From Dehalococcoidia bacterium (GTDB lineage: Bacteria; Chloroflexota; Dehalococcoidia; Lucifugimonadales; Lucifugimonadaceae), in assembly GCA_029936155.1 (NCBI GenBank), contig JAPYUK010000003.1:39835-98088 (forward strand): a stretch of DNA of 58,254 bases, written 5' to 3'. The notes under the pieces were generated by a model. The model worked only from the letters and a program-made list of their open reading frames with translations, did not search any database and had not been told where the DNA came from. Below, piece by piece: positions 35,028 to 43,455 of this stretch (the first letter of the stretch is position 1; every line of letters starts with the position of its first letter). The position numbers and the translations under genes are program-made.

Positions 35028-35425
35028 ATGTCCGACGAGCGTGAGATTATTATTGAGCTTGAAGAACGGTTCGCAGCCACTACGAACGCGTCCGATGTAA
35101 GAGAGTTCGAATATCTTTTTACGGCAGACGCCATGCTCATGATGCCCGATCGCCCAGTAGTTTCCGGTAGAGAAGCGATAGTTTCGCACCACCGTGAAAT
35201 TTCAGGTTGATCAAAGCCAGAATTAAGTCGGTGGTCGCCGAGATAGAGTTCACTGAGCCGATGGTTTATTGCAGGGGTGCTTTCAATTACTCGATGGAGC
35301 CCAAGATGGGCGGCGAAGCTGTGGTTATACGCGGCAAGTTCATTAATCTGTACAAGCGGGACGAGATGAAGCAGAGGCGGGTCTGGTGCAATATCTACAA
35401 CATCGATCACCCGCACGACGACTAA
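35028..35425 (+). pseudogene. SnoaL/DUF4440-like protein split by one frameshift
   Basis: The first frame (ATG 35028, stop 35210) gives the N-terminal half of an NTF2-like domain: LEERFAATTNASDVREFEYLFTADA then VVSGREAIVSHHREI. The second half continues in the -1 frame from about 35205: LIKARIKSVVAEIEF to INLYKRDEM and NIYNIDHPHDD, stop 35425. Together they make a normal 130-residue SnoaL-like protein. A single missing base explains the break. The opposite-strand frame across the whole region (34901-35416) has no recognisable content. Confidence 0.65.
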
Positions 35426-35453
35426 GTGGCGTGCGGTGGTTTCTTGCCGGTGC

Positions 35454-36440
35454 CTAGGCCGTTGGTAGGCATTTCAGAATGTTTTGCGCCATGATTGCGT
35501 AGCCTTCGTTGTCGGGGTGAAGGTCATCGGGTAGCCGAGGCGCGTTGTCGGAATCGAAGATGTCAAGTCCGTTGATGTAAGTGATGTTTTCATCGCCGTT
35601 TGCTCGAAGAATTTCGACCGACTCTGCGATAATTTCTCGTATCCGTATCAAAGTGAATCCGACTTCGTTTGGAATATCCTCACTCTTGTGGAAGTAGATG
35701 GGTGACATCAGCGCAATTGGGATTATTGGGTGCTTTTCTCGGATGATCTGTACGAAGCCGAGTATGCCGGGGCCGAAGGTGCGTTCGTTGAGGCTTGAGC
35801 CACCGTAGATGTTGATTCCGATGCAGAGCGATATGACGTCGGCTTCGCGATCACGGATCGTGCGAGCAACCATTGGATCGAGGTGGCATTGGCCTCCGTA
35901 TCCGAGGCATGTGAGGTCGTAGCCGCGGGTTCGAGCGACGATAGCTGGCCAAGTTTGGGTTGGTGAGTCGGCGGCTCTGCAGTGGGTTATCGAGCTGCCG
36001 TAGGTGATCCATTTTGGTTCGTCCGACGGTGCGGATGCGGATAGCTTGGCGCCACCGTCGATGGTCAATTCGCCAAGTCTGAACTCTCCGAACTGCGGAA
36101 GCCAGAGCTCTATATTTTTGGATTTGTTGCCGAGATTTTCGAAGCGAAATGTCGTCAGGTTTTCTGTGTCGACTGAACCGGCTAACTTGCCGTTCACGAC
36201 GAGATCTATCCGGCTACGTTCTTCAACACTGTTGCATGTGCCTTCGATCGTTGAGGTGTCGCTCATGAAAGTAACACGGACGCCAGCGGGCATTGCCGCT
36301 CGATTTACCAACTCTTCAGCAAAAAGTGTTTTGATCTGGTCATTGATTCGCCATGGCATGACGCCGTCGTCGCCGGACTCGATGGATATAGCGCCCATCC
36401 ATGTGAGGTGTGGATCATTGGCGGCGATTGTATGGGGCAT
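35454..36440 (-). CDS. SGNH/GDSL-family hydrolase with N-terminal beta domain
   Basis: The C-terminal 200 residues are an SGNH esterase domain: nucleophile Ser in ITYGSSITHC, the Gly block CLGYGGQCHLDP, the Asn/Gly region SLCIGINIYGGSS, and the catalytic Asp-His in LPDDLHPDNEGY. The N-terminal 150 residues look like the jelly-roll domain found in carbohydrate esterases. The frame is open to 36515; the ATG at 36440 (MPHTIAANDPHLTW) has GGA 8 nt upstream and is preferred. Substrate is probably an acylated sugar. It is divergent from the RraA-like gene. Confidence 0.78.
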   Translation of the reverse strand: MPHTIAANDPHLTWMGAISIESGDDGVMPWRINDQIKTLFAEELVNRAAMPAGVRVTFMSDTSTIEGTCNSVEERSRIDLVVNGKLAGSVDTENLTTFRFENLGNKSKNIELWLPQFGEFRLGELTIDGGAKLSASAPSDEPKWITYGSSITHCRAADSPTQTWPAIVARTRGYDLTCLGYGGQCHLDPMVARTIRDREADVISLCIGINIYGGSSLNERTFGPGILGFVQIIREKHPIIPIALMSPIYFHKSEDIPNEVGFTLIRIREIIAESVEILRANGDENITYINGLDIFDSDNAPRLPDDLHPDNEGYAIMAQNILKCLPTA

Positions 36441-36664
36441 TGGCGGAATCCAACTTGAACACGGTGGGAATTTAGAATTGGCGAATCGTATCAGGGTCTT
36501 CAGCAGTTCCGTCATGAGGTTTAGCGGGGCCAGACGGGGAGTCGCCTGTATCTAGCGTTCGATATCAGTGACGTTCGAATCCGCAGCGACCTTTACGTCA
36601 GGTCGCACATATACTTCCGATTCCATATTGGGCGCGTTAAATATCATTCGGGGAATCACAAAAC

Positions 36665-37423
36665 ATGCCAACCCACGTTTCAGACGAAATACTCGATCGC
36701 TTTCGGAAGGTGACTTCGGCTACGGCCTACAGTGCTGTGTGGCGATTGGCTCCGCCGGATGGGCAGGAGTGGTTCGCTTCGGCGAATTACCAGCTGTGTC
36801 TGATGCGGGGTGTGAAGGCGTATACGCCGGGCAAGGCTCTGGTTGGCAGGGCGCAGACTTTGCGGTTCGTTCCAGCTCGGCCTGATTTGTTGAAGATAAC
36901 TCGACGTGGTGGGGATTCGCCTGAGTATCGAGCGATGGGCAAGTGCGGTCCCAATGACGTATTGGTTGTCGAGGCACATACGTTCGATGAATACTCGTGC
37001 ATTGTCGGCAACATGAAGGCTCGGCAGCTGTGGCACAACAAGGCGCAGGGACTGATCACCGACGGTGCCATTCGTGATTTACAGATGATCGCCGATGACT
37101 ATGACCTTGTGGTGTTTGCCAAGAATCGATCGCCCGCGGGGAACTTGCCGTTTCTAGAGTCGTTTGAAGAGGATCGACCGATCAACGTTGGTGGCGTACT
37201 GGTGATGCCGGGCGATGTGATGGTCGCTGATGACGATGGCGTGGTTGTTGTGCCGGCCGATCGGGCGGAGGAGGTGATCGACTGGATCGAGGAGCAGGAG
37301 GAGGCCGAGGAGTTTGTGATTGGCCTTATCGATGAGGAACAGGTCCCGCCGGGGACTTACTATCCGATTTCGGAAGAGACCAAAGAGCGATTCCGGGACT
37401 GGAAAGCTTCGAAGGGGGAGTAA
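36665..37423 (+). CDS. RraA-like/4-hydroxy-4-methyl-2-oxoglutarate aldolase-family protein
   Basis: A 252-aa member of the RraA/HMG-aldolase fold (once labelled dimethylmenaquinone methyltransferase). Key residues are present in GLITDGAIRDLQMI (substrate Arg and metal Asp) and in VMPGDVMVADDDGVVVVP. It is longer than RraA itself, with an acidic C-terminal helix (EEQEEAEEF) seen in catabolic paralogues. It probably cleaves or decarboxylates an oxo-acid in the surrounding catabolic region. Free-standing RNase E inhibitor function is unlikely. Confidence 0.8.
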   Translation: MPTHVSDEILDRFRKVTSATAYSAVWRLAPPDGQEWFASANYQLCLMRGVKAYTPGKALVGRAQTLRFVPARPDLLKITRRGGDSPEYRAMGKCGPNDVLVVEAHTFDEYSCIVGNMKARQLWHNKAQGLITDGAIRDLQMIADDYDLVVFAKNRSPAGNLPFLESFEEDRPINVGGVLVMPGDVMVADDDGVVVVPADRAEEVIDWIEEQEEAEEFVIGLIDEEQVPPGTYYPISEETKERFRDWKASKGE

Positions 37424-37625
37424 TAGGTGCTTGATACTTGTGCGTTTCAAACTTCACGATTACTGGTTTCAAACTGGCTAAGCGTCGAACGAACGGACCT
37501 GCAGCGAGCTGAAATCGTTTTGAAGCTGCTAATACCCGAGGTGACTGAATGACTGCCGCCAGCCTGGCAGCTTGTAGATTCGATAGATCGAGCTAAAGCC
37601 TGGATTGATGATCTGGAACGAGCTG

Positions 37626-37841
37626 ATGAGTCTGAAAGATGTTGATGAAGACGAGCACGATCGCAAGCTCCGCCGAATAGAAAGTGACCTTCGCTGGACG
37701 ATGACGTTGGTCGGTACGTAGTTCATCACGCTGATCGGTTCAGCGATTGCGACACTGGTCGGGGGTAGCGCGAGTCGTTTCAAATATTCACAGTGTCCTC
37801 CTGCAATTCCACCTTCTCGCGCATACACTTCGCCACCGTAG
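37626..37841 (+). pseudogene. Remnant of a small membrane protein with internal stop
   Basis: ATG 37626 reads MSLKDVDEDEHDRKLRRIESDLRWTMTLVGT, then a TAG at 37719. Past the stop, the same frame gives a membrane segment, FITLIGSAIATLVGG. A charged coiled-coil-like start and a single C-terminal helix match the layout of small hypothetical membrane proteins. No ribosome site is evident. The rest of the 37424-37907 interval shows no gene. Confidence 0.4.
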
Positions 37842-37907
37842 CAACTTTAGGTTTGGTGCCGCTTGCGTTTAGCGCCCAACACATTTGATTTAAGGAGTGT
37901 CGCGAGA

Positions 37908-38936
37908 ATGCGAATAGGAATCATGGGCGCCGGTGGCATCGGTAGCGTTGTCGGTGGGCTGCTAAGCGAGGCCGGGCACGACATCACGCTGATTGACCAG
38001 TGGTGGGAGCAGATCGAGAAGATCAAGGCCGATGGGCTGATCGTCGAGACGCAAGAGAAAGAACATCTCACCCATCCTAAAGCGATTCACATTCACGAAC
38101 TTCAGCATGAGACCGTTCCGTTCGATGCCACATTCATCGCGGTAAAGTCGTACGACACCGAGTGGGCCACCACGCTGATGCTCAACTACGTCGATCCCGA
38201 CCATGGCGTATTCGTTGATTTCCAGAACGGCATCAACGACGAGAGGATGGCAGCGGTTGCTGGGGTTGAACGATCGCTTGGATGCATCATCACGATTGGT
38301 GCCTCAGCTTGGGAGCCTGGGCGTGGAATTCGAACCGATTCGTATGGTCTCGGCTTTAAAATCGCCGAGCACGATGGTTCGGATACACCGCGTGCAAGAG
38401 AGCTTGTTGAAGTGATGAGTGCTGTCGCTGAGAGCGAGTTTTCCAATGACCTGTGGGGTAACCGATGGTCTAAGCTCATGGTCAATTGCATGGCAAACGC
38501 CCTTTCGGGTGTGAGCGGGTACGGCACTACGGAAGTGAGGACGGAACTCAGCCCTCTACGAATTGGAATTCAGCTCGGTGCCGAAGTAGCAAGAGTAGCT
38601 CTTGCCCACGGAATGAAGCTGAGCACAGTGCTTGGCCTTTCTCCTCAATCGATCATCGATGCTTCTGAAGGGCGGGGTATCGAAGAGGTCGAGGCGGCGT
38701 TTATAGAGGCGGGCAAAAGAGGCGGACCAGGTGGTGTACCGTCGTTTGGTCAGGACGTGCGTAAAGGGCGACGCAACGAGATCGACTACCTGAACGGCTA
38801 CGTATCGGATATGGGTAAGAAACTTGGAGTGCCAACCCCGTTCAACGACAAGATCGTCGATATCGTTCACGATCTTGGAATCGACTTCAAAGGCGAGCCC
38901 CAACACATCCAGCCACTAGTCGATATGCTGCCGTAA
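37908..38936 (+). CDS. Ketopantoate reductase-like (PanE/ApbA-family) dehydrogenase
   Basis: A 342-aa NAD(P)-dependent 2-hydroxyacid/2-oxoacid oxidoreductase. The Rossmann motif is GIMGAGGIGSVVGGLL near the N-terminus. The conserved Lys region is IAVKSYDT, the substrate region NRWSKLMVNCMANALSG, and PSFGQDVRKGRRNEIDYLNG the C-terminal block. The ATG at 37908 follows AAGGAG and starts at the Rossmann strand. The neighbourhood (RraA, Gfo/Idh) suggests a catabolic oxoacid rather than pantothenate synthesis. Confidence 0.85.
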   Translation: MRIGIMGAGGIGSVVGGLLSEAGHDITLIDQWWEQIEKIKADGLIVETQEKEHLTHPKAIHIHELQHETVPFDATFIAVKSYDTEWATTLMLNYVDPDHGVFVDFQNGINDERMAAVAGVERSLGCIITIGASAWEPGRGIRTDSYGLGFKIAEHDGSDTPRARELVEVMSAVAESEFSNDLWGNRWSKLMVNCMANALSGVSGYGTTEVRTELSPLRIGIQLGAEVARVALAHGMKLSTVLGLSPQSIIDASEGRGIEEVEAAFIEAGKRGGPGGVPSFGQDVRKGRRNEIDYLNGYVSDMGKKLGVPTPFNDKIVDIVHDLGIDFKGEPQHIQPLVDMLP

Positions 38937-38977
38937 CTGGGTTTCGAGTCGCCAAATATTCGGAGAGAAAGTAGAAG

Positions 38978-40252
38978 ATGAGCTTCAAGATTGCGTTGGT
39001 TGGCTGTGGTGGTATGGGGCGACGTCATGCTCACGGCTACATCGAACTGCGGAAGTACTTCGACATCGTTTCGATGGCGGCTGTGTGCGATTTACATGCT
39101 GATGTCGCCGCTACTGTCGCTGACGAAATAGGTGATGCAACCGGCGATCGTCCCGACATCTACACCGACTTCGACGAGATGCTTGCAACAGCCGATCTCG
39201 ACGGTGTAGCAATTGTCACAAGCACGCCCATGCACCACATATTCGCCATAAAAGCGATGGAAGCCGGGCTAAATGTGATCATCGAAAAGCCGATGGGGCT
39301 CACGCTCAAGGCATGTCGGCTGATGCGTCATGCTTCTCGCTCGACTGGCAAGGTTATGGCCGTGGCAGAGAATTATCGCCGGGATCCTATGAATCGGTTG
39401 ACACGAGCGTTGATCGACGCCGGAGCGATCGGCACCCCCTATTTCGCACTCGATATCAACGTGGGAAGTTCTGATAGTGCCGTAATGCATAGCACCGTGT
39501 GGCGAGCGAAGAAGGAGCAGGCGGGCGGTATGCCGTTGGATGCCGGGGTTCACAACGCCGACATGCTGCTTTATTTGCTGGGCAGAGCCGACAGCGTGTT
39601 CGCCGAGACCTCAACGTTCGAACCGAATCGCATACTACGTCCGATGAGCGAAGTGGCTCCGGGTTTGGCGGATATGTACAACCACCGTAAAGAAGACGGA
39701 TATTCGACTGGCGATATGGTCGAACAGACGGCCGTCGACTCAGCTTTTGGAGTGATCAGGTTCAGTTCTGGGGCGATCGGGCAGTTGATGATGACCGATT
39801 CTTCACACGGTCAGTCGCTGGATGTGTCGACGATATCGGGTAGTGGCGGCACGATGTATCGGCCACGGAGTAGATCCGGAGAATCGCCACGAATCGTTCG
39901 CAACGACGGGTCAGAAATTACTGGCGATGCACTACTCGATCTGGTTCCTGATTTTCAGCTGGACGATATTACTTCGACGCTGTGGAACGGTGCTCGTAGA
40001 ATTAGTTCATACGACATAGATTTCCGAGATATAGACTCGAAGATTCTGGCATACGAGTATCTCGACATGGTTGATGCAGCGGAATCAGGCGGCCAACCGG
40101 AGGTCGGGCCGCAAGAAGGCATGGACGCTCTTGCGCTTGCCTACGCGCTGATGGAGTCGGGTGTCGATGGGGCACCCGTAAGTGTGGAAGATGTTGCCGA
40201 GGGACGTACTTCGACATTCCAGGATGAAATCGACTATGAAATGGGAATCTAG
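38978..40252 (+). CDS. Gfo/Idh/MocA-family oxidoreductase
   Basis: A 424-aa NAD(P)-dependent sugar/cyclitol dehydrogenase family member. The nucleotide-binding motif is ALVGCGGMGRRHAHGY, the family EKP motif is NVIIEKPMGL, and AENYRRDPMN and LDAGVHNADMLLYLLG carry the active-site residues. GGAG lies 14 nt before the ATG. It follows the PanE-like gene by 41 nt and is likely in the same operon. The substrate cannot be read from sequence. Confidence 0.87.
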   Translation: MSFKIALVGCGGMGRRHAHGYIELRKYFDIVSMAAVCDLHADVAATVADEIGDATGDRPDIYTDFDEMLATADLDGVAIVTSTPMHHIFAIKAMEAGLNVIIEKPMGLTLKACRLMRHASRSTGKVMAVAENYRRDPMNRLTRALIDAGAIGTPYFALDINVGSSDSAVMHSTVWRAKKEQAGGMPLDAGVHNADMLLYLLGRADSVFAETSTFEPNRILRPMSEVAPGLADMYNHRKEDGYSTGDMVEQTAVDSAFGVIRFSSGAIGQLMMTDSSHGQSLDVSTISGSGGTMYRPRSRSGESPRIVRNDGSEITGDALLDLVPDFQLDDITSTLWNGARRISSYDIDFRDIDSKILAYEYLDMVDAAESGGQPEVGPQEGMDALALAYALMESGVDGAPVSVEDVAEGRTSTFQDEIDYEMGI

Positions 40253-40345
40253 GCGACATCCAGCCCTGAAAAACCCTCTCCCAGCGGGAGAAAGTTGGGT
40301 GATGGAGAAGTGATCGACAGGAAATGAACCCTAAAAATCAAGGTA

Positions 40346-41263
40346 TTAGTCCTTCGAGGCGGAATCTCCATATATGGATTTCAGTCGATCGAACTCTTCA
40401 TCGGTGAGGGTGCCGTCAAGCGCTGCTACGTTTTGCTCCAGATGGGTGATGCTCGATGTTCCGGATATAACGGTAGTTACGGCTTCCGGTTCAGCTGCGA
40501 ACTGATAGCCCTTGCGAATCAAATCAGACGCCTCGCCACCAGACAGCCAATCGAGCGCGTTTGCGCCGCTATCTTCGCCCCACTCGGTCATCCGTTCATT
40601 CAGCTTCTCGGGCCGAGTAAGCGTGAGTCGCACGGGTGCCATGTTCAGAACGCCGGTTGAAGAAGATGCAGCGAGAGGCAGAGCTCTTTTTGCCGCCCAC
40701 TGATTCATGATTCCGTACTTCAGCATTACTGAATCCCAAACATCGGGATGACGTTCCATTGCGATCGACATTCCCTCGTGTTTCGAGTCCATCGTGAGCA
40801 TCTCGGTCACGCCAAGGAATCGTGCCTTGCCTTGATCCTGTAGTCGCTGCATCACCGGAATGAAAATCTCTGCCCACTGGTCATAGTGGTCGGGGAGCAT
40901 CCCGTGAACCTGAAAGATATCGACATAGTCGGTACCGAGTCGCTGCAAACTCTGCTCCAGATGTCGCACAGCCATATCTGGATCGATAGTAGGCCCCTTT
41001 GGAAAGCGATACGACCATTTGGTTGCGATCAAATACGAATCACGAATGTGCCCGCGTAGAGCCTGTCCCAGTAGCTCCTCCACGCCGTTGTAGGCCTCGG
41101 CAGTGTCGAACAGATTCACCCCGAGCTCAAGCGCTCGGCCTACTAGAGCCGTTCGACCGGCATCGTCGAGCCCAGTTTTCAGGCCGAACTGGGATGGTCC
41201 ACCGGTTCCGTAGCTCAGGAGTGAAACGTCTACGCCGGTGTTACCAAGTTTTCTATATTGCAA
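40346..41263 (-). CDS. Aldo/keto reductase
   Basis: A 305-aa barrel oxidoreductase. The catalytic tetrad is visible: Asp and Tyr in NLFDTAEAYNG, Lys in IATKWSY and His in IFQVHGM. FAAEPEAVTTVISGTSSITHLEQNV is the cofactor-binding end. The start is TTG, giving LQYRKLGNTG, exactly where family proteins begin. It follows the alcohol-dehydrogenase gene by 17 nt on the same strand, so the pair probably works together on an aldehyde or keto sugar. Confidence 0.88.
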   Translation of the reverse strand: MQYRKLGNTGVDVSLLSYGTGGPSQFGLKTGLDDAGRTALVGRALELGVNLFDTAEAYNGVEELLGQALRGHIRDSYLIATKWSYRFPKGPTIDPDMAVRHLEQSLQRLGTDYVDIFQVHGMLPDHYDQWAEIFIPVMQRLQDQGKARFLGVTEMLTMDSKHEGMSIAMERHPDVWDSVMLKYGIMNQWAAKRALPLAASSSTGVLNMAPVRLTLTRPEKLNERMTEWGEDSGANALDWLSGGEASDLIRKGYQFAAEPEAVTTVISGTSSITHLEQNVAALDGTLTDEEFDRLKSIYGDSASKD

Positions 41264-41280
41264 TTGTTAGGTGGGTACTC

Positions 41281-42330
41281 TTAGTACTCAAGAATTGCGC
41301 GACCCAGAATTTTTCCACTCTGTAGGTCATCGCAAGCTTCGTTAATTTCATCGAGTTTGTATCGCTTGGTTACAAGCTTGTCTAAAGGAAACTTGCCCTC
41401 TTTGTAGAGTCGCAGGTACATGCTGAAATCCTTGTCGGGATACGTAGCTCCTAGCGACCCCCGGTACTGACGCTGATGGAACATAAAGTGCCCCGGCCAG
41501 AGAGTCATTTCGGGTCCCGGCATTCCCACTAAAACTGCCATTCCGCCGATGTTGTCGGCACCTGAGCCACCGCTACGAGTAACCGGGAGGATCTGTTCGT
41601 TTGTGATGCGAAGTCCGATGGCGTCGAAGGCGTAGTCGACACCCCCATTGGTCATTTCGATGATCGTTGCGATGGGGTCGACCTTGCTGGAGTTCACGGT
41701 GTGTGTCGCACCAAATCCACGGGCAAATTCGAGTTTGGAGTCGTCGATATCAACGGCGATTATCGGGTAAGCCTGAACTACAGCCGCCATCATGATCGCC
41801 GACATTCCAACTCCACCGACACCGAAAACGGCTACTGATTCCTCGGGCCGAACCTTAGCGGTGTGGGTTACGGCTCCGGCTCCAGTCAGAACTGCACAGC
41901 CGACGATAGAAGAGAGATCGCGAGGAGAGTCATCCTCGACTTTGACAACGTAGCCGCCCCATACGATGGCGTCTTCGCCCCAGGTGTAGGTAGCACCTTC
42001 GAGTGGCTGCTCATTCCAGGTCACTCCACCAGCAGGGGCCTTCCATCTGCCTTGAACTGGCTCACGTGGGACCCACGTAACGATCGCTGCGTCACCCTCT
42101 TTGACGTGGGTGACTGCCGATCCAACATGGCTGACAACACCGAATCCTTCGTGACCAAGCAGACTCGGTGTTGGCCCTTCAGGACTGTGCATCTGGTGAA
42201 GTTGAGAGTGGCACACACCGCTTGAGTAGAGCTTTACGACTACCTGATCGGGCTGAGGATCTGGAATGTTGACCTCACCGACCACGAGTGGCTTGCCGTG
42301 CTCGACGTGAATAGCGGCTCTGCTTTTCAT
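41281..42330 (-). CDS. Zinc-type medium-chain alcohol dehydrogenase
   Basis: A 349-aa MDR-family enzyme. The catalytic zinc ligands are in SSGVCHSQLHQ and LGHEGFGV. The structural-zinc Cys cluster is absent (that loop reads WVPREPVQGRWKAPAGG). The nucleotide motif is VFGVGGVGMSAIM. It begins at an ATG preceded by AGAGGA. It forms a two-gene operon with the aldo/keto reductase. Substrate unknown. Confidence 0.87.
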   Translation of the reverse strand: MKSRAAIHVEHGKPLVVGEVNIPDPQPDQVVVKLYSSGVCHSQLHQMHSPEGPTPSLLGHEGFGVVSHVGSAVTHVKEGDAAIVTWVPREPVQGRWKAPAGGVTWNEQPLEGATYTWGEDAIVWGGYVVKVEDDSPRDLSSIVGCAVLTGAGAVTHTAKVRPEESVAVFGVGGVGMSAIMMAAVVQAYPIIAVDIDDSKLEFARGFGATHTVNSSKVDPIATIIEMTNGGVDYAFDAIGLRITNEQILPVTRSGGSGADNIGGMAVLVGMPGPEMTLWPGHFMFHQRQYRGSLGATYPDKDFSMYLRLYKEGKFPLDKLVTKRYKLDEINEACDDLQSGKILGRAILEY

Positions 42331-42578
42331 CGTTGGCTGTTCCTCTGCGGGTGTTGCTTACCCTGTTGATAAATGCGTCTGTTCCCGAACGAATTGAATA
42401 GGCCGCAAGTTTAGCATCGGCAAGTAGAAGGGCGGTATCGGGTTTTGGAAAAATAATCTCACCAAAAAGCCGCCCGCACCCTTAATATTTCTGGACTTCT
42501 AGCTACACCTTGTTGTATTCCGCCCTATCTGCTGGCCAGCCATTTGTTCGCCCACCGAATAGCAATACGCACCTTTTA

Positions 42579-43431
42579 ATGATCGATCTTTCTCCACTTG
42601 ATGCATCGACCGAACAGCTGATATTTCTTGGCATATTTACGTTTGCACTCGGCATATTCGCTGGCATGGTCGGTGTAGCACTTGGTGCTGTTCGGCTGCC
42701 CGTCATGTTGACTCTGAGGTTCAACCCGGCGGTTGCCGCCGGAACCAATCTAGGCGTTACGATCCTAGGCGGAGCAGCTGCGTCGTGGCCACATTGGCGC
42801 GAGGGCAGAGTAGTTGGCCGAGTGGTGCTGGTGATCGGACTACCGGCGATCGTTGGGTCGCTGATCGGCGGATCCTACACTGACGATGCTCGAGCGTGGA
42901 TGCTACTCACACTAATCGCTTCATTGCTGCTTATATCTTCAGTCATAACCTTCTGTCAATGGTGGCAGGCCCGCCGTGCCCGCCGTGCCGAACGAGGACT
43001 TTCCGAAGATCAGAACGCGTCCACTTTGGACTCGCCACGCGGAGTGAAGTTACAGGCTCGATCTCAGATTCAGGATGGTGGAATTGGGTGGTAATCGGCA
43101 TCGCGTCCGGAGCTGCGGGGCTTGTACTGGCCGTATTGAGATTCCCAGTGCTGATCAACGTGCTTCGCATGGGATCTCATCACGCAGCCGGAACAAACAA
43201 TGCAATCGGTGTACTCGCTGGAGTATCCGGTTTTTCGGACACGTGATCAACATGAACGTCGACGTCTTGATCCTTGCTGTGATGGGAGTCACAGGGATGG
43301 TTGGGAGTTTTACTGGGGCGAAACAAACCGTCAGGGTGAGCTCGGTCACCATGCGATTAGTGATAGCCATCATGCTCGCTGCGACAACGCCTCTCGTCGT
43401 GGTGCGAATCTTCTCGGATTATCTGAATTAA
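42579..43431 (+). pseudogene. TauE/SafE-family anion exporter, broken by two frameshifts
   Basis: Three collinear pieces in successive frames rebuild one eight-helix TauE/SafE protein. The first is MIDLSPLDASTEQLIFLG to about 43075, including FNPAVAAGTNLGVTILGGAAASW. The second, from about 43080, is WVVIGIASGAAGLVLAVLRFP with HHAAGTNNAIGVLAGVSGF. The third, from about 43238, is VDVLILAVMGVTGMVGSFTGAK, ending LDYLN-like at 43431. Each break fits the loss of one base. The intact protein would export sulfite or sulfonates. Both repeats of the family motif (AGTN) are preserved, so decay, if real, is recent. Confidence 0.7.
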
Positions 43432-43455
43432 TCCGCATCCACGACCGGTGTGTTA

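Noticed and set aside
34901-35416. 171-codon minus-strand open frame across the split SnoaL-like gene
   Set aside because: It is longer than either sense piece but has no recognisable content, whereas the sense pieces rebuild a known fold.
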